From: Bettongia penicillata ogilbyi
Lineage: Eukaryota; Chordata; Mammalia; Diprotodontia; Potoroidae
Direction: 5' to 3'
DNA: 64,000 nt
Assembly: GCA_023548195.1 (NCBI GenBank)
Contig: JAJHZJ010000416.1
Coordinates: forward strand, 372,001-436,000
Part shown: in pieces, positions 44,750 to 56,524 of the stretch
How the letters are laid out: the number at the start of each line of letters is the position of its first letter
Position numbering within the stretch: the first letter of the stretch is position 1
Notes under the pieces: generated by a model
What the model was told of the DNA's origin: nothing
The model's input: the letters and a program-made list of their open reading frames with translations, nothing else
The model's database searches: none
Position numbers and translations under genes: made by a program

Positions 44750-44925
44750 ATGGTTCTCAAACTTTTGGGTCTTAGGGCTCCTTTCCACTCTTAAATTATT
44801 TATGTGACATTTAGTATACAAAGAATTAAAGCATCACACTACTATTACGGAAATAATTTTGACGTTGCAGACATTCTTAAATGGCCTAGGGGTCTATCAA
44901 CATCACTTTGAGAATCACTGTACGA
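44750..44925 (+). mobile_element. hAT-type MITE, copy 3
   Basis: It starts CATGGTTCTCAAACTTTTGGG and ends CACTTTGAGAATCACTG: inverted termini of about 14 bp with two mismatches, as in hAT MITEs. The same family occurs at 11138 and 39507. Confidence 0.65.
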
Positions 44926-44929
44926 AATA

Positions 44930-46310
44930 AGCAAATCTGAGACAAGCTATAGGATGTCAGGGATCTGAAAGTGAGGATCTTTTACCGACTGGTACTAGAC
45001 TATCTGATCCGCACTCTTGGCTTCTCAAATGCCAGATGATTTACCAACTCTAAGAGTTAATATGGTGCCACTGACAAAAACAGGGAAATTCATGGGGGAC
45101 CTTTTTCATATGAAAGATGATAAGCTTCAGGACATGCCAAGTTTGAGATCCTCCATGAAAGGCTATTTCCAGTGCTTTATGAGAGGACTCTGGGTTCTCT
45201 GGGCCATGCCTGGGGAATGCAAACTCTGTTATGTCTTACTCCAAGGGAAGAAGGCTAATGAGTATCTAGTGACAAACTGGATCCAAGGACTAGCCTATTT
45301 CAAATCATCAAATGGTTATGAATAGCATCTAATAAATAAAAAGCAACATGCTTGGAAAAGATCATCAATAAGTAACTTAGGTCATGAGATAATAAAATAT
45401 TCTGATCTTAGTGTATATAAAAGAACATATACCTAAGACACCAAGGCGATGAGATAAATAACCAGACCAAAAAAAAAAAAAGAATGTATATATATCTCAG
45501 GGTATCATTGAAACCTAACAGAATGCAGTTCATGACTTATACATGGCAAGGGATGGGCACATCAAATTCAAAGGGACCATATAAGAGAGAAAAGGTGATA
45601 CAACAGCATTATGCAGGGAGAGGATGTTCATCTGTTTGGAAATTCACCCAATCAAGGCAAGGGGGAGGGCATGTATACTGAATGGACAGAATGAAAAACA
45701 AAGCCGATCATGATGGACAAAAATGGAAAGAGAAATTGATGACAGCATGAAGTTTATAATGCAACGTAAAGAAAAACAAGACATCTGATAACACTGTATT
45801 CAAGAATTGGTTTAATGACCAAACCCAAAGAATAGTGATTGACAGTTTAGTACAGAACCTTCTCTGGTTTGGGTTCATTTTGCTTATCAATCACATATAA
45901 AGGTTGTATATGTGTGTGTACATACATGTATGCACACATCTATATGGCTTACTGATCAAATCTGTGGATAACACAACGTTAATAAGTATTGGGTAATACG
46001 CAGTATTATTACCAATTACCAAAATAAGATAAATGAAAATATTTATCAGACTTATGCAACAATGGGCTAAAACTACTAAGATGAAGCTAATAAAATTAAA
46101 TATAAAAAATTCCATACTTGGGTCCAAAAAAGAACTGCACAAGTATAGAACTACATACACAGAACTATAGCTGGAAAGCAATAGTTGCGGGAAAAAAAAT
46201 TTGGTGATTTTAATAGTCCACAAGCTCAGTGTAATAATGAAAATGGCTAAAGTAAACAAAGTGGCCATACTGTCATACTCTGCCCCTTGTTAAACCAATT
46301 TTGTAGCACT
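44930..46310. other. Intron with unassigned open frame
   Basis: A plus-strand frame of 102 codons (45017-45325, starting MASQMPDDLPTLRVNMVPLT) and a minus frame of 125 codons (45891-46268, hydrophobic) have no recognisable similarity or splice context and may be chance. An A12 run lies at 45469-45481. Confidence 0.35.
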
Positions 46311-46319
46311 CTGTCCAGT

Positions 46320-47075
46320 TCTTGGAACTAACATCTTAGATAGGTCAGACAAGTATGTCGAGACTGATGGAACTGAAGAGTGTGAAGAGACTTCAGTAGC
46401 CATTTAACCTCCATCTGAACAAGAATTCTTTCTAAAACATTTTCATGCCCAAAATGGTCATCTTGGCCCTGATGGAAAACCTTAGAATTAGAAGAACTTA
46501 CTATTTCCTGGGGCAGACCAGACCATTTTTGTATAGCTAGTACTATAAGAAAGCTGTCCCTTACATCAAGTCTAAAATGTGTCTCTGTGCAACTCCTACC
46601 TACTGCTCTTAAGTCTTCCTCCTGGGGACAAACAGAGTAAATCAAATCCCTCTCTTCCATCAGAAAGTCCTTTGTTAAATGACAACTAAGTCTTCTCTAT
46701 GCCCAGTTCCTTCAACCAATAATCTTTTGTCCTTTTGTCCAGCAATCTCCACATCTTGGTCATTCTCTTTTGGATGGTCTAGCTTCTCTATATCTATCCA
46801 ACATATGGTGCCAAGAACTGAACTAGTAATCCATATGTGGCCCAACTGGGCAGAATATAGAGAACTTGTCATCTCTTTCTTTCTGGACATGATACTTCTT
46901 AATGTAGCCTATGACAATGTTAGTTTCTTTGCCTCTGTGTCACACCAATGACATATATTAAGCTCACAGTCCACTAAACTCCCTCCCCCATATTTTTCAC
47001 AGAGAAACTGTTGTCTCTAGCCATGCCTCCCCCATCCAGTATTTGTGAAGCTGATTTTTCCAATCCAAGTTTAGG
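46320..47075 (-). mobile_element. L3/CR1-like LINE relic, minus
   Basis: CATTTAACCTCCATCTGAAC, AGAACTTACTATTTCCTGGG, GAAAGCTGTCCCTTACATCA, AAATGTGTCTCTGTGCAACT, CTTCAACCAATAATCTTTTG, ATGTGGCCCAACTGGGCAG and CTCCCCCATCCAGTATTTGTG follow the antisense order of the family at 33795 and 57520. Confidence 0.6.
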
Positions 47076-47164
47076 CAGAAGGGTAACCAGATGGTGAGGG
47101 GCCGTGGAACCATGCCATGCCAAAAGAAGACTGGTCTAAGGAACTAAAGATAATGAGCCTGGAT

Positions 47165-47725
47165 AAGAAACAAAAAAGAGGGACATGATCGCTGTCTTCC
47201 ACACTGGAAGAGGGATTCAGACTCGCTTTTGTTTGTCCTCAAAGGGAAGTACTCATTTGAAGAGGTAAGAGTTTTAGGGGGACAGATTTCAGCTCAATAT
47301 AAGGAAAAACTTGCTAAGAGTTAAATCTCTCAAAAAATGGCACAGGCAGCCTAGGGTTGCTACTGTGGTCATCATGACTGGAGGTTTTTAACTGGAAGCT
47401 TAAAAGACCATTTTCAGGGATGTCACAGGTAGTGTCCTTGCTGTGGGGAGAGTTCGGACTAGAAACACATGGGTCACACATAGTCCATAACAATTTCAAG
47501 TGTGGCCTGAGTTAGATTAACATTTAGCTCCTGTCTGGTTTTAATGTGTCAATGTATTAATTAAAAAAGTGTAAATATGTGATTTCTTTAGGCAATAGGC
47601 AGCCCTCAGGGATCCTTATGTATAGTATGGTGGACTCTGTTTCTATTTGCATCTGACCTGACCTGATGAGATAATTTGAGTTGTCACCTAACAACTCTGC
47701 AATTTTATGATTCTATGGCTCCCAA
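47165..47725 (+). mobile_element. L3/CR1-like LINE 3' part, plus
   Basis: GGGACATGATCGCTGTCTTC, GGAAGAGGGATTCAGACTCG, GATTTCAGCTCAATATAAGG, AAAAACTTGCTAAGAGTTAA, CTACTGTGGTCATCATGACTG and a final TATGATTCTATGGCTC. It has the sense order of the same family as the minus copy directly before it. Confidence 0.65.
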
Positions 47726-47729
47726 ATCC

Positions 47730-48855
47730 CAGTTTCTTGCTCTAAATGCTGGTTTGGGGTTGTTCACCAGGTGAGAATAACTCAGCTCTGAAGTTCATAA
47801 TATAACATAAAGAAAAACAAGACAAGTGATTATACTATATTTAAGACTTTGATTCTACCACTTTATCCAAAGTTCAGAAACAAGGATCACCTAAAATTAC
47901 AGGTCTGAACTTCAAGTTATTAGGTACTTCTATCTATATGCACAGAGCATAGTGACACTCAAGTCTGATGATTTTAGAATGAATATTAGAATGAATAAGG
48001 AACATTCTTTAAGTATGCAAAATGACTCAGGGACCTTTCGTTCAAGGATGCACGACCATCATCACTTGATGAACATGAGCTCAGCCTTTCGGAATGATAC
48101 ATTCAAATAAGGACCTTCATGTCTAATATATTCTACCATAAAAGCAAATCTTGAGATCAGAACTCTGAAGCTATGATGAGGCAAATGCGATTACGATCCT
48201 TATTAGTTCTACCTACACAATTGCATTTCACAATATCTGCCTACTTATATCTGTTCAATTGCAATCAAGATTAAAAGAAAAAGTAGACCAATCTGTGACA
48301 AAGTTAGCCATAGAGAAATCTGTGGCCTTCCATCAACTGGAAATCCATCCAACCAAGAGGGAACCCCACTGCTGCTGCTACAGCTCTGCAATCAGCAAAA
48401 TAGGATAGAGGAGTGACAAGCTACATGGCCTGGGAGTGTTTAACAATTCCACCCCCAAAAAGGCTTGCCAACAGAGTGAAGAAGCCAAGTATCTCTGTTT
48501 CCATCTACTTTGTATTAGAAGAACTTATGGTCTCCCTGTCATCATGTTCTTAAGGTATGTATGATGCAATAAGGTAAACTGGAGAGGTTGAAAAGTCAAA
48601 AGGCAATGTTATACAGCGTGCCCTGTGATATCAGAAAAATGGATTTTTAAATGCCACACTAGTGAAGGACAAGATTTGACAAGTATTCTATGCTAGAAAG
48701 GCTTTGCAAATGGGAGACTATATATTTCTGTCATCTGAGGGCCAGCCAGGTATGCAATGGTTCATCACCAGAGGCTTGGTATCAGAATGATCCCAGCACA
48801 TATTATAATGAAGAACCTAAAAAGACAGTAAGACTTGGTTATAGGCCTCCATCTT
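47730..48855. other. Intron, nothing assigned
   Basis: No splice-bounded exon or known repeat recognised in about 1.1 kb. Confidence 0.35.
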
Positions 48856-48859
48856 CAGC

Positions 48860-48935
48860 ACCTAGGGAAAATGCTTTCATCACTTAGCACAATGTTCTGC
48901 ACATAGTAGGTACCTAAGAAATGTCTGTTGTATTA
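48860..48935 (+). mobile_element. L2-type 3' terminus
   Basis: CACTTAGCACAATGTTCTGC, ACATAGTAGGTACCTAAGAA and ATGTCTGTTG. The remaining sequence to 49390 is unassigned. Confidence 0.6.
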
Positions 48936-49340
48936 AAATGATATGTCGCTACTGGAGGCAAATATTCAAGTAAAACATTGCACTACTAACCTTTTCACTG
49001 GAGTAGGTCCTAATTTTGCAAAGACCAATGCCTCACCCCTTGATACACAACCAGTCAGAATTCTATTGCTCCAGGATTTCTTCAAAGACTTTAACTTAAT
49101 GGCATGCAAGTCTTGTACATTCAACACTTCTGTTCAAGTGATTCATGCTGGTATGAAGTACACTTTGGAAATTAACCCAAAGGTGCCCTGTTTGAGCAAT
49201 TGGAGGTCCTTGCTTCAAAGATATCTCTTCATCTCTGTTCCTAACCCTTATCGATACATTTCCCCATTCCTGCCTTCCCTTTTGCTCTCTCTCTGCCTTG
49301 GGCAATCTCTCCTCTCCTGCCAGTGTATAATTCAGTCCTA

Positions 49341-49523
<183 letters not shown>

Positions 49524-49614
49524 CTAAAAGACAGAGGAAAAAAGGATTGTTTTCACTCTGTAACAACTGAGCATGGGCTTCTTTCTATAACCTCCTTACA
49601 AATAGTCTAAGAGG

Positions 49615-49805
49615 TTGGTTACTGCTATTGGAACCGGATGGGATCCTAAAGATCATGTAGTCTAAGCTCCTTGATTTTAGAGGTTGAGATACATAGATAG
49701 GAAGTGATTTGCTCAAGGTCTAGCATGCACTAAGTAGCAAAGACAGGATTAACTCAGATCCTCTGACTTCAAATCTAGGAGGCATTCTACTAGGCCATAT
49801 TACTA
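49615..49805 (-). repeat. SINE, minus orientation
   Basis: ATGTAGTCTAAGCTCCTTGA, GAAGTGATTTGCTCAAGGTC, CTCAGATCCTCTGACTTC and GGCATTCTACTAGGCCATAT, inside the short intron between the APE exon and the next one. Confidence 0.6.
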
Positions 49806-50094
49806 TCTGTTTGTGGATGCAGAGAGCCATAACTAGCAATTCTGGTACCCACAGCTACTAAGATGGGGTCAGGGCAAAAGTTGTGGAGGAGCTCAGCTGG
49901 GATGAAGCTAAATCCAGAGAGAAGCACCTTCTATGTAGTACCTTCCTATTTTAACTATTTCTGTAACTAGGTGTTTTTATATTTCAGAAGGAAGGCAAGT
50001 ACTATCAGTGCCTCCTAAATTTCAGCACCATGTGGCAAAGCCCCAGTCACTCTGCCCTAGTCACAAGTCTGCAGGTATACAAACTAAGACACTA

Positions 50095-50262
50095 ACAACT
50101 GACCACCTACAAATTACATTCAGGTTGACAAGGCTCTTTCCTTATCACCCTCCAGGTGATAAATGCTGCAGACTTTATCCCCATTTACAGAGGAGGAAAG
50201 TAAAGTGAAGTGAGTGACTCCAAGGCCAAGTCCTGTGTTGCCTATCAAGTCAGAGCTGCAAA
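50095..50262 (-). repeat. SINE, minus orientation
   Basis: CATTTACAGAGGAGGAAAGTA, GTGAGTGACTCCAAGGCC and GTCAGAGCTGCAAATTACTC. It ends about 15 nt from the donor of the APE exon. Confidence 0.55.
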
Positions 50263-50265
50263 TTA

Positions 50266-50379
<114 letters not shown>

Positions 50380-50509
50380 TTATTAAAGATGTCCACCACG
50401 CCCCATTTCATTGGCTTGGCAATCCTGTGGTAACAAAAACATTTCTATGTTTTATAACAAAGACTGCAACAGCCTCTACTTCAGACAGATATGAAGATAC
50501 ATGTTGTGC

Positions 50510-50735
50510 AGAAGAGAGAAATTGGAATCGGGAGAAACTGGTGTTCAAATCTAAACTCTGACACTTGCTAGTTATGTGACCTTGGGCAAATCACTCCACT
50601 TTCTCCAGGCCATGGTTTTTCTATCTAATAAAATGGAGGTATAATAATATTTGTGCTACCTACCACAAAAGGATATTACAAGCAAAGTCTTTTGTATATC
50701 TTCAGATGTTAGGACAATTAGCTATTATTATCATC
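50510..50735 (+). repeat. MIR-type SINE, plus
   Basis: CTGGTGTTCAAATCTAAACTC (B-box), CTTGCTAGTTATGTGACC, TTGGGCAAATCACTCCACTT, and a tail with AAAATGGAGGTATAATAATAT. Confidence 0.75.
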
Positions 50736-51061
50736 ACAATCACTAAGCTGTGGGTTTTTTAGGGCAAAATGTAAACCGGGCCTTCCTTTTCAAATCAGCC
50801 TCCCCAGGTGGACAAGGACCTCAGGATGAATTGTGTTATTCCAAGCTCTGTCCTCCCTCTTCCTTTCCCCCAAGTCCTTCTATCCTGCCAGGCTCAGCTC
50901 TTCATTTCTCTAACGATTCCAGCCCACACAGACACATCTTTTTGAGGGGCTTTGAGTCACAAGCCCTTATCAAACACTGAGTTCAGTTACGATGGCTGTC
51001 ACCTAATTAATAATAGCTCCTATCTCTATGGTGTTTTATAGCACGTGGAAAATGTTTCCTC

Positions 51062-51700
51062 ATAAAATGCTATCCACATCCAGAGAAAGAACTATGGAGT
51101 CTGATTGCAGAGTGAAGCATGTCATTTTCTTTTTTTGTTTGTCTTTTCCTTCTCATGATTTTTCCCTTTTGTTCTGAATCTTCTTCACAATATGACTAAG
51201 TAACTGTTGCTATTTCCCACCCAGCCTGATGTCTTTCTTTTTCTTGGCCTCATTAAAGGGGCCATGCCCTGGCTACTTCTAAAACAGGCCCATTCAACGA
51301 ATGGGGTTTGCCTCATCTTAAGTTAGTACTTGCATAGACCTTGGCCTAAAGGGGCCAAGGTCTCCCAGTGCATCCTGGGTCATCTCCAGTCATCCTGATG
51401 AATATCTGGTCACTGGATCCAGAAGACTCTGGAGGAGAAGGGAGGCTGGTGACCTGCACAGCCCTCCCTCACTCAAAACAGAGTCAAGTGCAAGTCATGT
51501 CATCATTTCTCTGATGGCATGGTCTACTTTGGTAATGAAGGACGAACAAAATGTGGAAATACATTTAATAGGATTGTACATGTATAATCTATATCAGATT
51601 GCTTGCTATCTTGGGGAGGAAGGAGAAAAAAGTCTGCAACTCAAAATCTTATAAAAGTGAATCAACAAAACTATGTTTACATGTAAAAAGAAAAAATACT
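51062..51700 (+). mobile_element. L1 3' end, split by SINE
   Basis: AAAATGCTATCCACATCCAG and GAAAGAACTATGGAGTCTGA run to ATATGACTAA at about 51200. After the inserted SINE the text resumes at ATGTGGAAATACATTTAATA (51551), AGATTGCTTGCTATCTTGGG and CTGCAACTCAAAATCTTATA, and ends in ATGTAAAAAGAAAAAA. Same family as 690-1010. Confidence 0.75.
51205..51550 (+). repeat. SINE with wallaby-type body, other head
   Basis: From CATCCTGGGTCATCTCCAG (about 51372) to GAAGGACGAACAAA the body matches the wallaby-type SINEs at 7205 and 18745. Its 5' part (TTGGCCTCATTAAAGGGGCC, CCTTGGCCTAAAGGGGCCAA) is unlike their tRNA-like head. Confidence 0.75.
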
Positions 51701-51739
51701 AGTAAGTGGAAATTTTTTAAAAATTCAATAATACATTTT

Positions 51740-51935
51740 TTAAAAATTTTGTCATAATGAACTCTGTGAGGCAGACAGTGCAAGTATTATTACCCCATTT
51801 CACGATGGGGAAAATGAAACCCAGAGAAATAGTGTTTTGTCCAAAGTCACATAACACTAAAGCTGGAATTAAAACTCAAGTTTCTCTGTTTCCAAATGTA
51901 GTTCTTTCCCCCCATAACATTTAATATTTAGCACT
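51740..51935 (-). repeat. SINE, minus orientation
   Basis: TAATGAACTCTGTGAGGCAG, ATGGGGAAAATGAAACCCAG and GTTTTGTCCAAAGTCACATA. Confidence 0.6.
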
Positions 51936-51967
51936 TGATTATACACTGCCACACTATCCCATCTAAT

Positions 51968-51971
<4 letters not shown>

Positions 51972-52015
<44 letters not shown>

Positions 52016-52018
52016 ACA
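51972..52018. repeat. (CA)n microsatellite
   Basis: An almost pure CA run of about 39 bp, then TACACACATA. Confidence 0.95.
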
Positions 52019-52369
52019 TAATATTTACATATTTATATTGTTATATATGATTTCTGAGATGGTCAGGGGCATTGCTTCCATTTCTTTTGTATTTCTTACA
52101 ATATTTTATTGTAGAGCTAGGTACACAGTGGGCATTAAAAACAAAAATAAAGAAAACCATCCAAAATTTCTTTGCCAATTTGCCTAATTTAAATACTCTG
52201 ATAAGTGATTTTATTGTATTTGTACCATTAGGCTTTAAGCCAAAGGCAGAATATTTTTAAAAATCTAAAAAACTTTTTAAAATTTATTAGTCTGGATTTC
52301 TCCACTAAATTAATGAGGAACTAACTGATAAAGTAGTCCACAAAATTCACAACAGGAAGGAAACAGCAA

Positions 52370-52500
52370 TTACGTAGTCTGATTCCTCATTTATTTAAGA
52401 CTAGGAAACTGAGAACCAGTGAAAGGAAATAATTTTCCTAAGTTCACATAGGTAATAGTGACACCAAGATTAGAACCCTAGTCCACTGATTCCAAATAGA
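52370..52500 (-). repeat. SINE fragment, minus
   Basis: GATTCCTCATTTATTTAAGAC, TAGGAAACTGAGAACCAGTG and AGAACCCTAGTCCACTGATTC. Confidence 0.55.
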
Positions 52501-52787
52501 GGTGTTAATCTGATCCTAAAAAAGAAGTCAAGCTTCTCTGCATTTCTATCTTTAATCCAAGAGATGTCTTCAAGTAAGGGCTTAGAGTACCTATATTCTT
52601 AGAAGTGTCTCTTCCATTGAAACTGATCTGTTCTGTTTTCCTCTCTGAATTGAAACCTAGATCGCCAACTTCAAATCCAATGTCCTTTAGTACAACCTAT
52701 TAATTCTTTCAAAAATGACTGCATTTTCTGGCAGGTGATCCTTAAAATCTCATAGTTACAGGATTTAACGATTCAACCAATTCATTG

Positions 52788-52788
<1 letters not shown>

Positions 52789-52830
<42 letters not shown>
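52789..52830. repeat. (AC)21, reads (GU)21 in AAK1 RNA
   Basis: 42 bp of pure AC on the plus strand. In the AAK1 transcript it is a (GU)21 tract that starts 110 nt after the 5' splice site of the DFG exon. Confidence 0.97.
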
Positions 52831-52834
<4 letters not shown>

Positions 52835-52939
52835 CCCCCCAAACCATTCTCTTCCCAGCCCAGTCCCCAGCCTCCCTATGCTCAAAGAGAAGCCACAGAT
52901 GTGAGAGCAGAGCCAAGCCCCAAGAAAGGAAGAGGCTTA

Positions 52940-53089
<150 letters not shown>

Positions 53090-53439
53090 TCACAACAGGT
53101 CATTTACATGAGGAAAATAAATTGGGTTCTAAAGCAACATTAGTGAAAGCATTTCTTCTGCTACTCTATTAGTGTGCATAAAGGGAGGTCTATCCCCCAC
53201 TGGGCCTCTTAGCAGGGGCCTCAGAAGATGAACTGGGGAGTCTGAGAATATCAACGTTAAAAAAAGAGGAAATAAAAGGGAGAGGAATTCACTGATATTT
53301 TCATATAGAAGATCATTTTAAAGAAGATCATTTATCTTTATCTTCCTAAAAGTCATATTTACAAGAATTGCCCACATTTACAAACTATCTCCCAAGTCTG
53401 AATCACCTCGGATTCTTAAATTACTTAACTTCTTTTAAA

Positions 53440-53920
53440 ATATAACTCAAGAGGGAGTCTACCTGCCAAAACAAATCCAGGGACAATTACAATATACTTT
53501 TCACACAAATAGAGTCAGATCTAAGCAAGTGGAAAAACATCAGTTGCTCATGGGTAGACCAAGCCAATTCTACCTAAATTAATTTACTTATTTAGTGCCA
53601 TACCAAACTATCAGATAATTATTTTCTAGAGCTGGAATAAATAGTATCAGAATTCATCTGGAAGAACAAAAGTTCCAGAATATCAAGGGAACTAATGAAA
53701 AGAAATGCTAGGGAAGGTGGCCTACCTCTACCAGATCTCAAATTGTATCATAAAAGCAGCAATTATCAGAACCACTTGGTATTGTCTAAGAAACGGAAGA
53801 GCAGACCAGTGGAATAGGTTAGGTACTCAAGACACAGTAGTCAATGAATATAGCAATCTACTGTTTGATAAACACAAGGACTCCAGCTTCTGGGATAAAA
53901 ACTCACTGCTTAGCTTTTCT
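53440..53920 (+). mobile_element. L1 ORF2 C-terminal relic
   Basis: The plus frame from 53714 reads AYLYQISNCIIKAAIIRTTW, YCLRNGRADQWNRLGTQDTV and LLFDKHKDSSFWDKNSLL. These match the L1 ORF2 segment with the YYKA, W(Y)RN(G)R.DQWNR and LFDK..W.KNSL patterns. The upstream text (TGGAAAAACATCAGTTGCTC, AATTCATCTGGAAGAACAAA) fits the same ORF. It is truncated at both ends. Confidence 0.8.
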
Positions 53921-53921
53921 A

Positions 53922-54165
53922 CTGCTATCCCCAGTGCTTTAGTCCACTGCCTGGCAAATAGCATGAACTAAATTAATACTTTTCATTTATCCCTCTTGAA
54001 ATTATTCTGTGTATACTCTTTATGTCTTTATCCATGTACACAGTATATCCCTCCAGTGGCAAGTAAGCTACTGAGAGCAAGGACAAATTGACTTTTGTCC
54101 TAGTATAGAACCTTGAGCAAAGAAAGTGGTTAATATGTTTGTTGAATTGAAGCCATTTTAAAGAT
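53922..54165 (+). mobile_element. L2-type LINE 3' end
   Basis: CCCCAGTGCTTTAGTCCACTG, CCTGGCAAATAGCATGAAC, GTAAGCTACTGAGAGCAAGGA and GTTAATATGTTTGTTGAATTG. Two overlapping termini. Confidence 0.6.
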
Positions 54166-54254
54166 TTTATAAGCTTTTTGGCAAATCCATTTCTTTATCT
54201 TGACTTTTAAATGCTTCCTACTTTGTTTCAAAAAAAAAAAAAAACCAAAAACCA

Positions 54255-54605
54255 GAAGCAGCATAGTTTAAACTGGAAAAATGCCATGTTTGGAGGCAGA
54301 ATTTAAAAATCCTCTTATTTACTATATGACCATGGGCAAGTTCTCTTCCCTGTCTGCAACAGGTTTTCCTTAGAGGATATTCTCTTCTAGTCCTAAATCT
54401 TGTGTCAGTGCATTACTGATGCACCAAAATGGTCTAAGGAGGGGGCGGGGCACCTATTTGGCCCAGTGGATAAAAAGCACTGGCCCTAGAGTCAGGAGGG
54501 CCTAAGTTCAAATCTTACCTCAGACATTTACTACCTGTGTGGCCCTGGACAAGTCACTCAACCCTGACTGCCTCCATAAAAATAAAAATGACCTGTGTGA
54601 TCTAT
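54255..54605 (+). repeat. MIR-type and tRNA-headed SINEs
   Basis: 54255-54415 is an old MIR-like copy (TATATGACCATGGGCAAGTTC). 54445-54605 is a short clean SINE: ATTTGGCCCAGTGGATAAAA (A-box region), AAGTTCAAATCTTACCTCAG (B-box), ending CCTCCATAAAAATAAAAATG. Confidence 0.75.
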
Positions 54606-54609
54606 TTGT

Positions 54610-55140
54610 AAAAGGTTCCTGATTTTAAAAAAGCATTCATTCTCCTTTTCCCTGTTATTTTATTTGATAAAAACAATAGAAACAAAAAGTTTAATGGAGC
54701 CACAGAGAGAGAACAGTAAGTTGAGTTTACAATTTCTTGGGCAGGATCATTCATCTTGTGGGTCTATGGAGATGGAGGTAGGATGGGGGCTGATTTTCAT
54801 TCCCTCAGAGTTTAGAAATTACTGGTGATTGGTTAGGAGGTACAGATAATGAAAAGTCCCAGAACAAGTGGAAGGAGAAGGCTCAATACTAGATTCCCTG
54901 CACTCAACTTCCCAAGTGGACAAGAGGCACAGTATGGATTCATGGAACTATAAGGGGCCATAAAGACCACCTATAAACAGGAAAACAATTTCTTTATAAA
55001 GTCCTATAGGAAAGCAAGCCATTGCTACATTTCTTCTGAGGGAGGGCAACCTGACCAAGATCAGGAAGATACTTGGTTTTACAACTTGCACTCCGATCTA
55101 GGCTTTCCTAGTTCCTTTTCCATGAGCCATCAGCTTAGAG
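54610..55140. other. Intron, nothing assigned
   Basis: No known repeat or exon recognised. Confidence 0.35.
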
Positions 55141-55144
55141 ATCT

Positions 55145-55395
55145 ACCAAAGACCAGCTGGAAGGAGTCTCAGACCTCCTCTAGTCCAACTCTTCCATTTT
55201 ACAGATGAGGAAAATTAAACCAGAAGTCAAGCAGGCCATTTCAGAGTGGAAAAATCCCTGAACTTGAAGCCAGGAGACCTGGGTTAAACACTAGTTTTGC
55301 CACTTCTGCCTCAGATAAGGCAAAGGCCCTTTTTGATTCCAATAATCTGCGATCCCAAGTCTCCAAATCCAGGGTCCTTTTCACCACAGCATGCT
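55145..55395. repeat. MIR-type SINE pieces
   Basis: 55155-55220 is antisense (GTCCAACTCTTCCATTTTAC, AGATGAGGAAAATTAAACC). 55235-55320 is plus (GGCCATTTCAGAGTGG, GGAGACCTGGGTTAAACACT). Confidence 0.5.
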
Positions 55396-55564
55396 GTCTC
55401 ACCTGCAGGTCTGTTGGTATATCCTGATATGTTGGTTGGGGACCATGATCTTGGAAGTTTGCATAACAACATTTGCTCCTGAGTCACTGGAAACCATCAG
55501 TTAACCAAACCAATAAATGGAAAGATCTTAACTGCTTTCCCAAGAGAAGCACTTTTCCTAGCTT

Positions 55565-55860
55565 CGGCAGTCCAAACAAACTGCTGCAGGCTGGGACTTT
55601 TGTGATGCCTTTGCTTGGCTCAGGCCTTTTATCAGGGAGCAGGAGTTTTTGCTGACTGTGGCCTCTGAGGCAGATGCAGAAGCAATGACCATCATGAAGG
55701 TCAACTCAGGATCAGAGAGCTGAAAATGAATGAAACTCGGGCAATGTCTTCTCATTTTAAGGAACGACTGGTGGTGGATCCTTTAAGAAGACAGATCCTT
55801 TTGGTGCAGATTCAGACATGCAGGCAACAAGGTAAACTTTGACCTGATAACTTTTCCTAC
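55565..55860 (+). other. Coding-like block, unidentified
   Basis: One plus frame from about 55570 reads QSKQTAAGWDFCDAFAWLRP, FIREQEFLLTVASEADAEAM and TIMKVNSGSES, then a stop. An overlapping frame starts with ATG at 55728 and reads MNETRAMSSHFKERLVVDPL and RRQILLVQIQTCRQQG, ending with CAACAAG/GTAAAC, a plausible donor site. The composition looks like protein but I do not recognise it. It is antisense to AAK1. It could be a decayed processed gene, an exon of an opposite-strand transcript, or chance. Confidence 0.25.
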
Positions 55861-55879
55861 TTTTCCCCAAAATGCTTTC

Positions 55880-56085
55880 ACATCCATCCTCTCACCTATT
55901 CATCATAAACTGTGAGGTAAGTTGGGGAGGAATGTTTATGTTTATTTTATAGGCACACAGAAATCAAAAGATTTACTAAAGGACAGCCAGCTGGTTTATA
56001 GCAGAGTTATAACTAGCTCCCAGATCTCCTGAATTCCAGCTCAATGCTCCCTCCACCATTCTTCTATCCCTCCTAAAGACCTCAG
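55880..56085 (-). repeat. SINE, minus orientation
   Basis: ATCATAAACTGTGAGGTAAG, AAAAGATTTACTAAAGGACAG and CTCAATGCTCCCTCCACCAT. Confidence 0.45.
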
Positions 56086-56524
56086 TTGTTCGTGAAAGAG
56101 AATAACTTTTTCTTGAACAAAGCAGGAGCAGAGCACAGGGATGCCCCTAGGCTCTCCAAGACTCGGCCAGTAGGGGCAAAGGCCTTACCAGATCCTCCCA
56201 GTTGGACAGACTCTTTGAGTACAGGGTTAGTCATATAGACTCTTAAGTCTATATGAGGATCAGTCTAAGTGCATGGAGGCTCAGAGCAGGTTGGCCTCAA
56301 GACAATGAATTTTTCAGTTACAGGAACTGATAAAGGTCACATACTAAGGCAAAGAGGTCGCATTTTGTGTCAGTGGGGAAAATTCCAGGAAACCAAAGGT
56401 TTTTGAACTATCAAAATTTTAAAAATGAGGTACCTAGAACGTTTGTTCTCCTCACTTCCAACTACAAGTGAATGGATACCTCTTTCTTTAACTAATGTTT
56501 GGTTAACACCTCCTGTAGCCCAGG

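Noticed and set aside
45017..45325. Plus open frame of 102 codons, MASQMPDDLPTLRVNMVPLT at its start
   Set aside because: I find no similarity, splice sites or promoter; frames of this size occur by chance in 64 kb.
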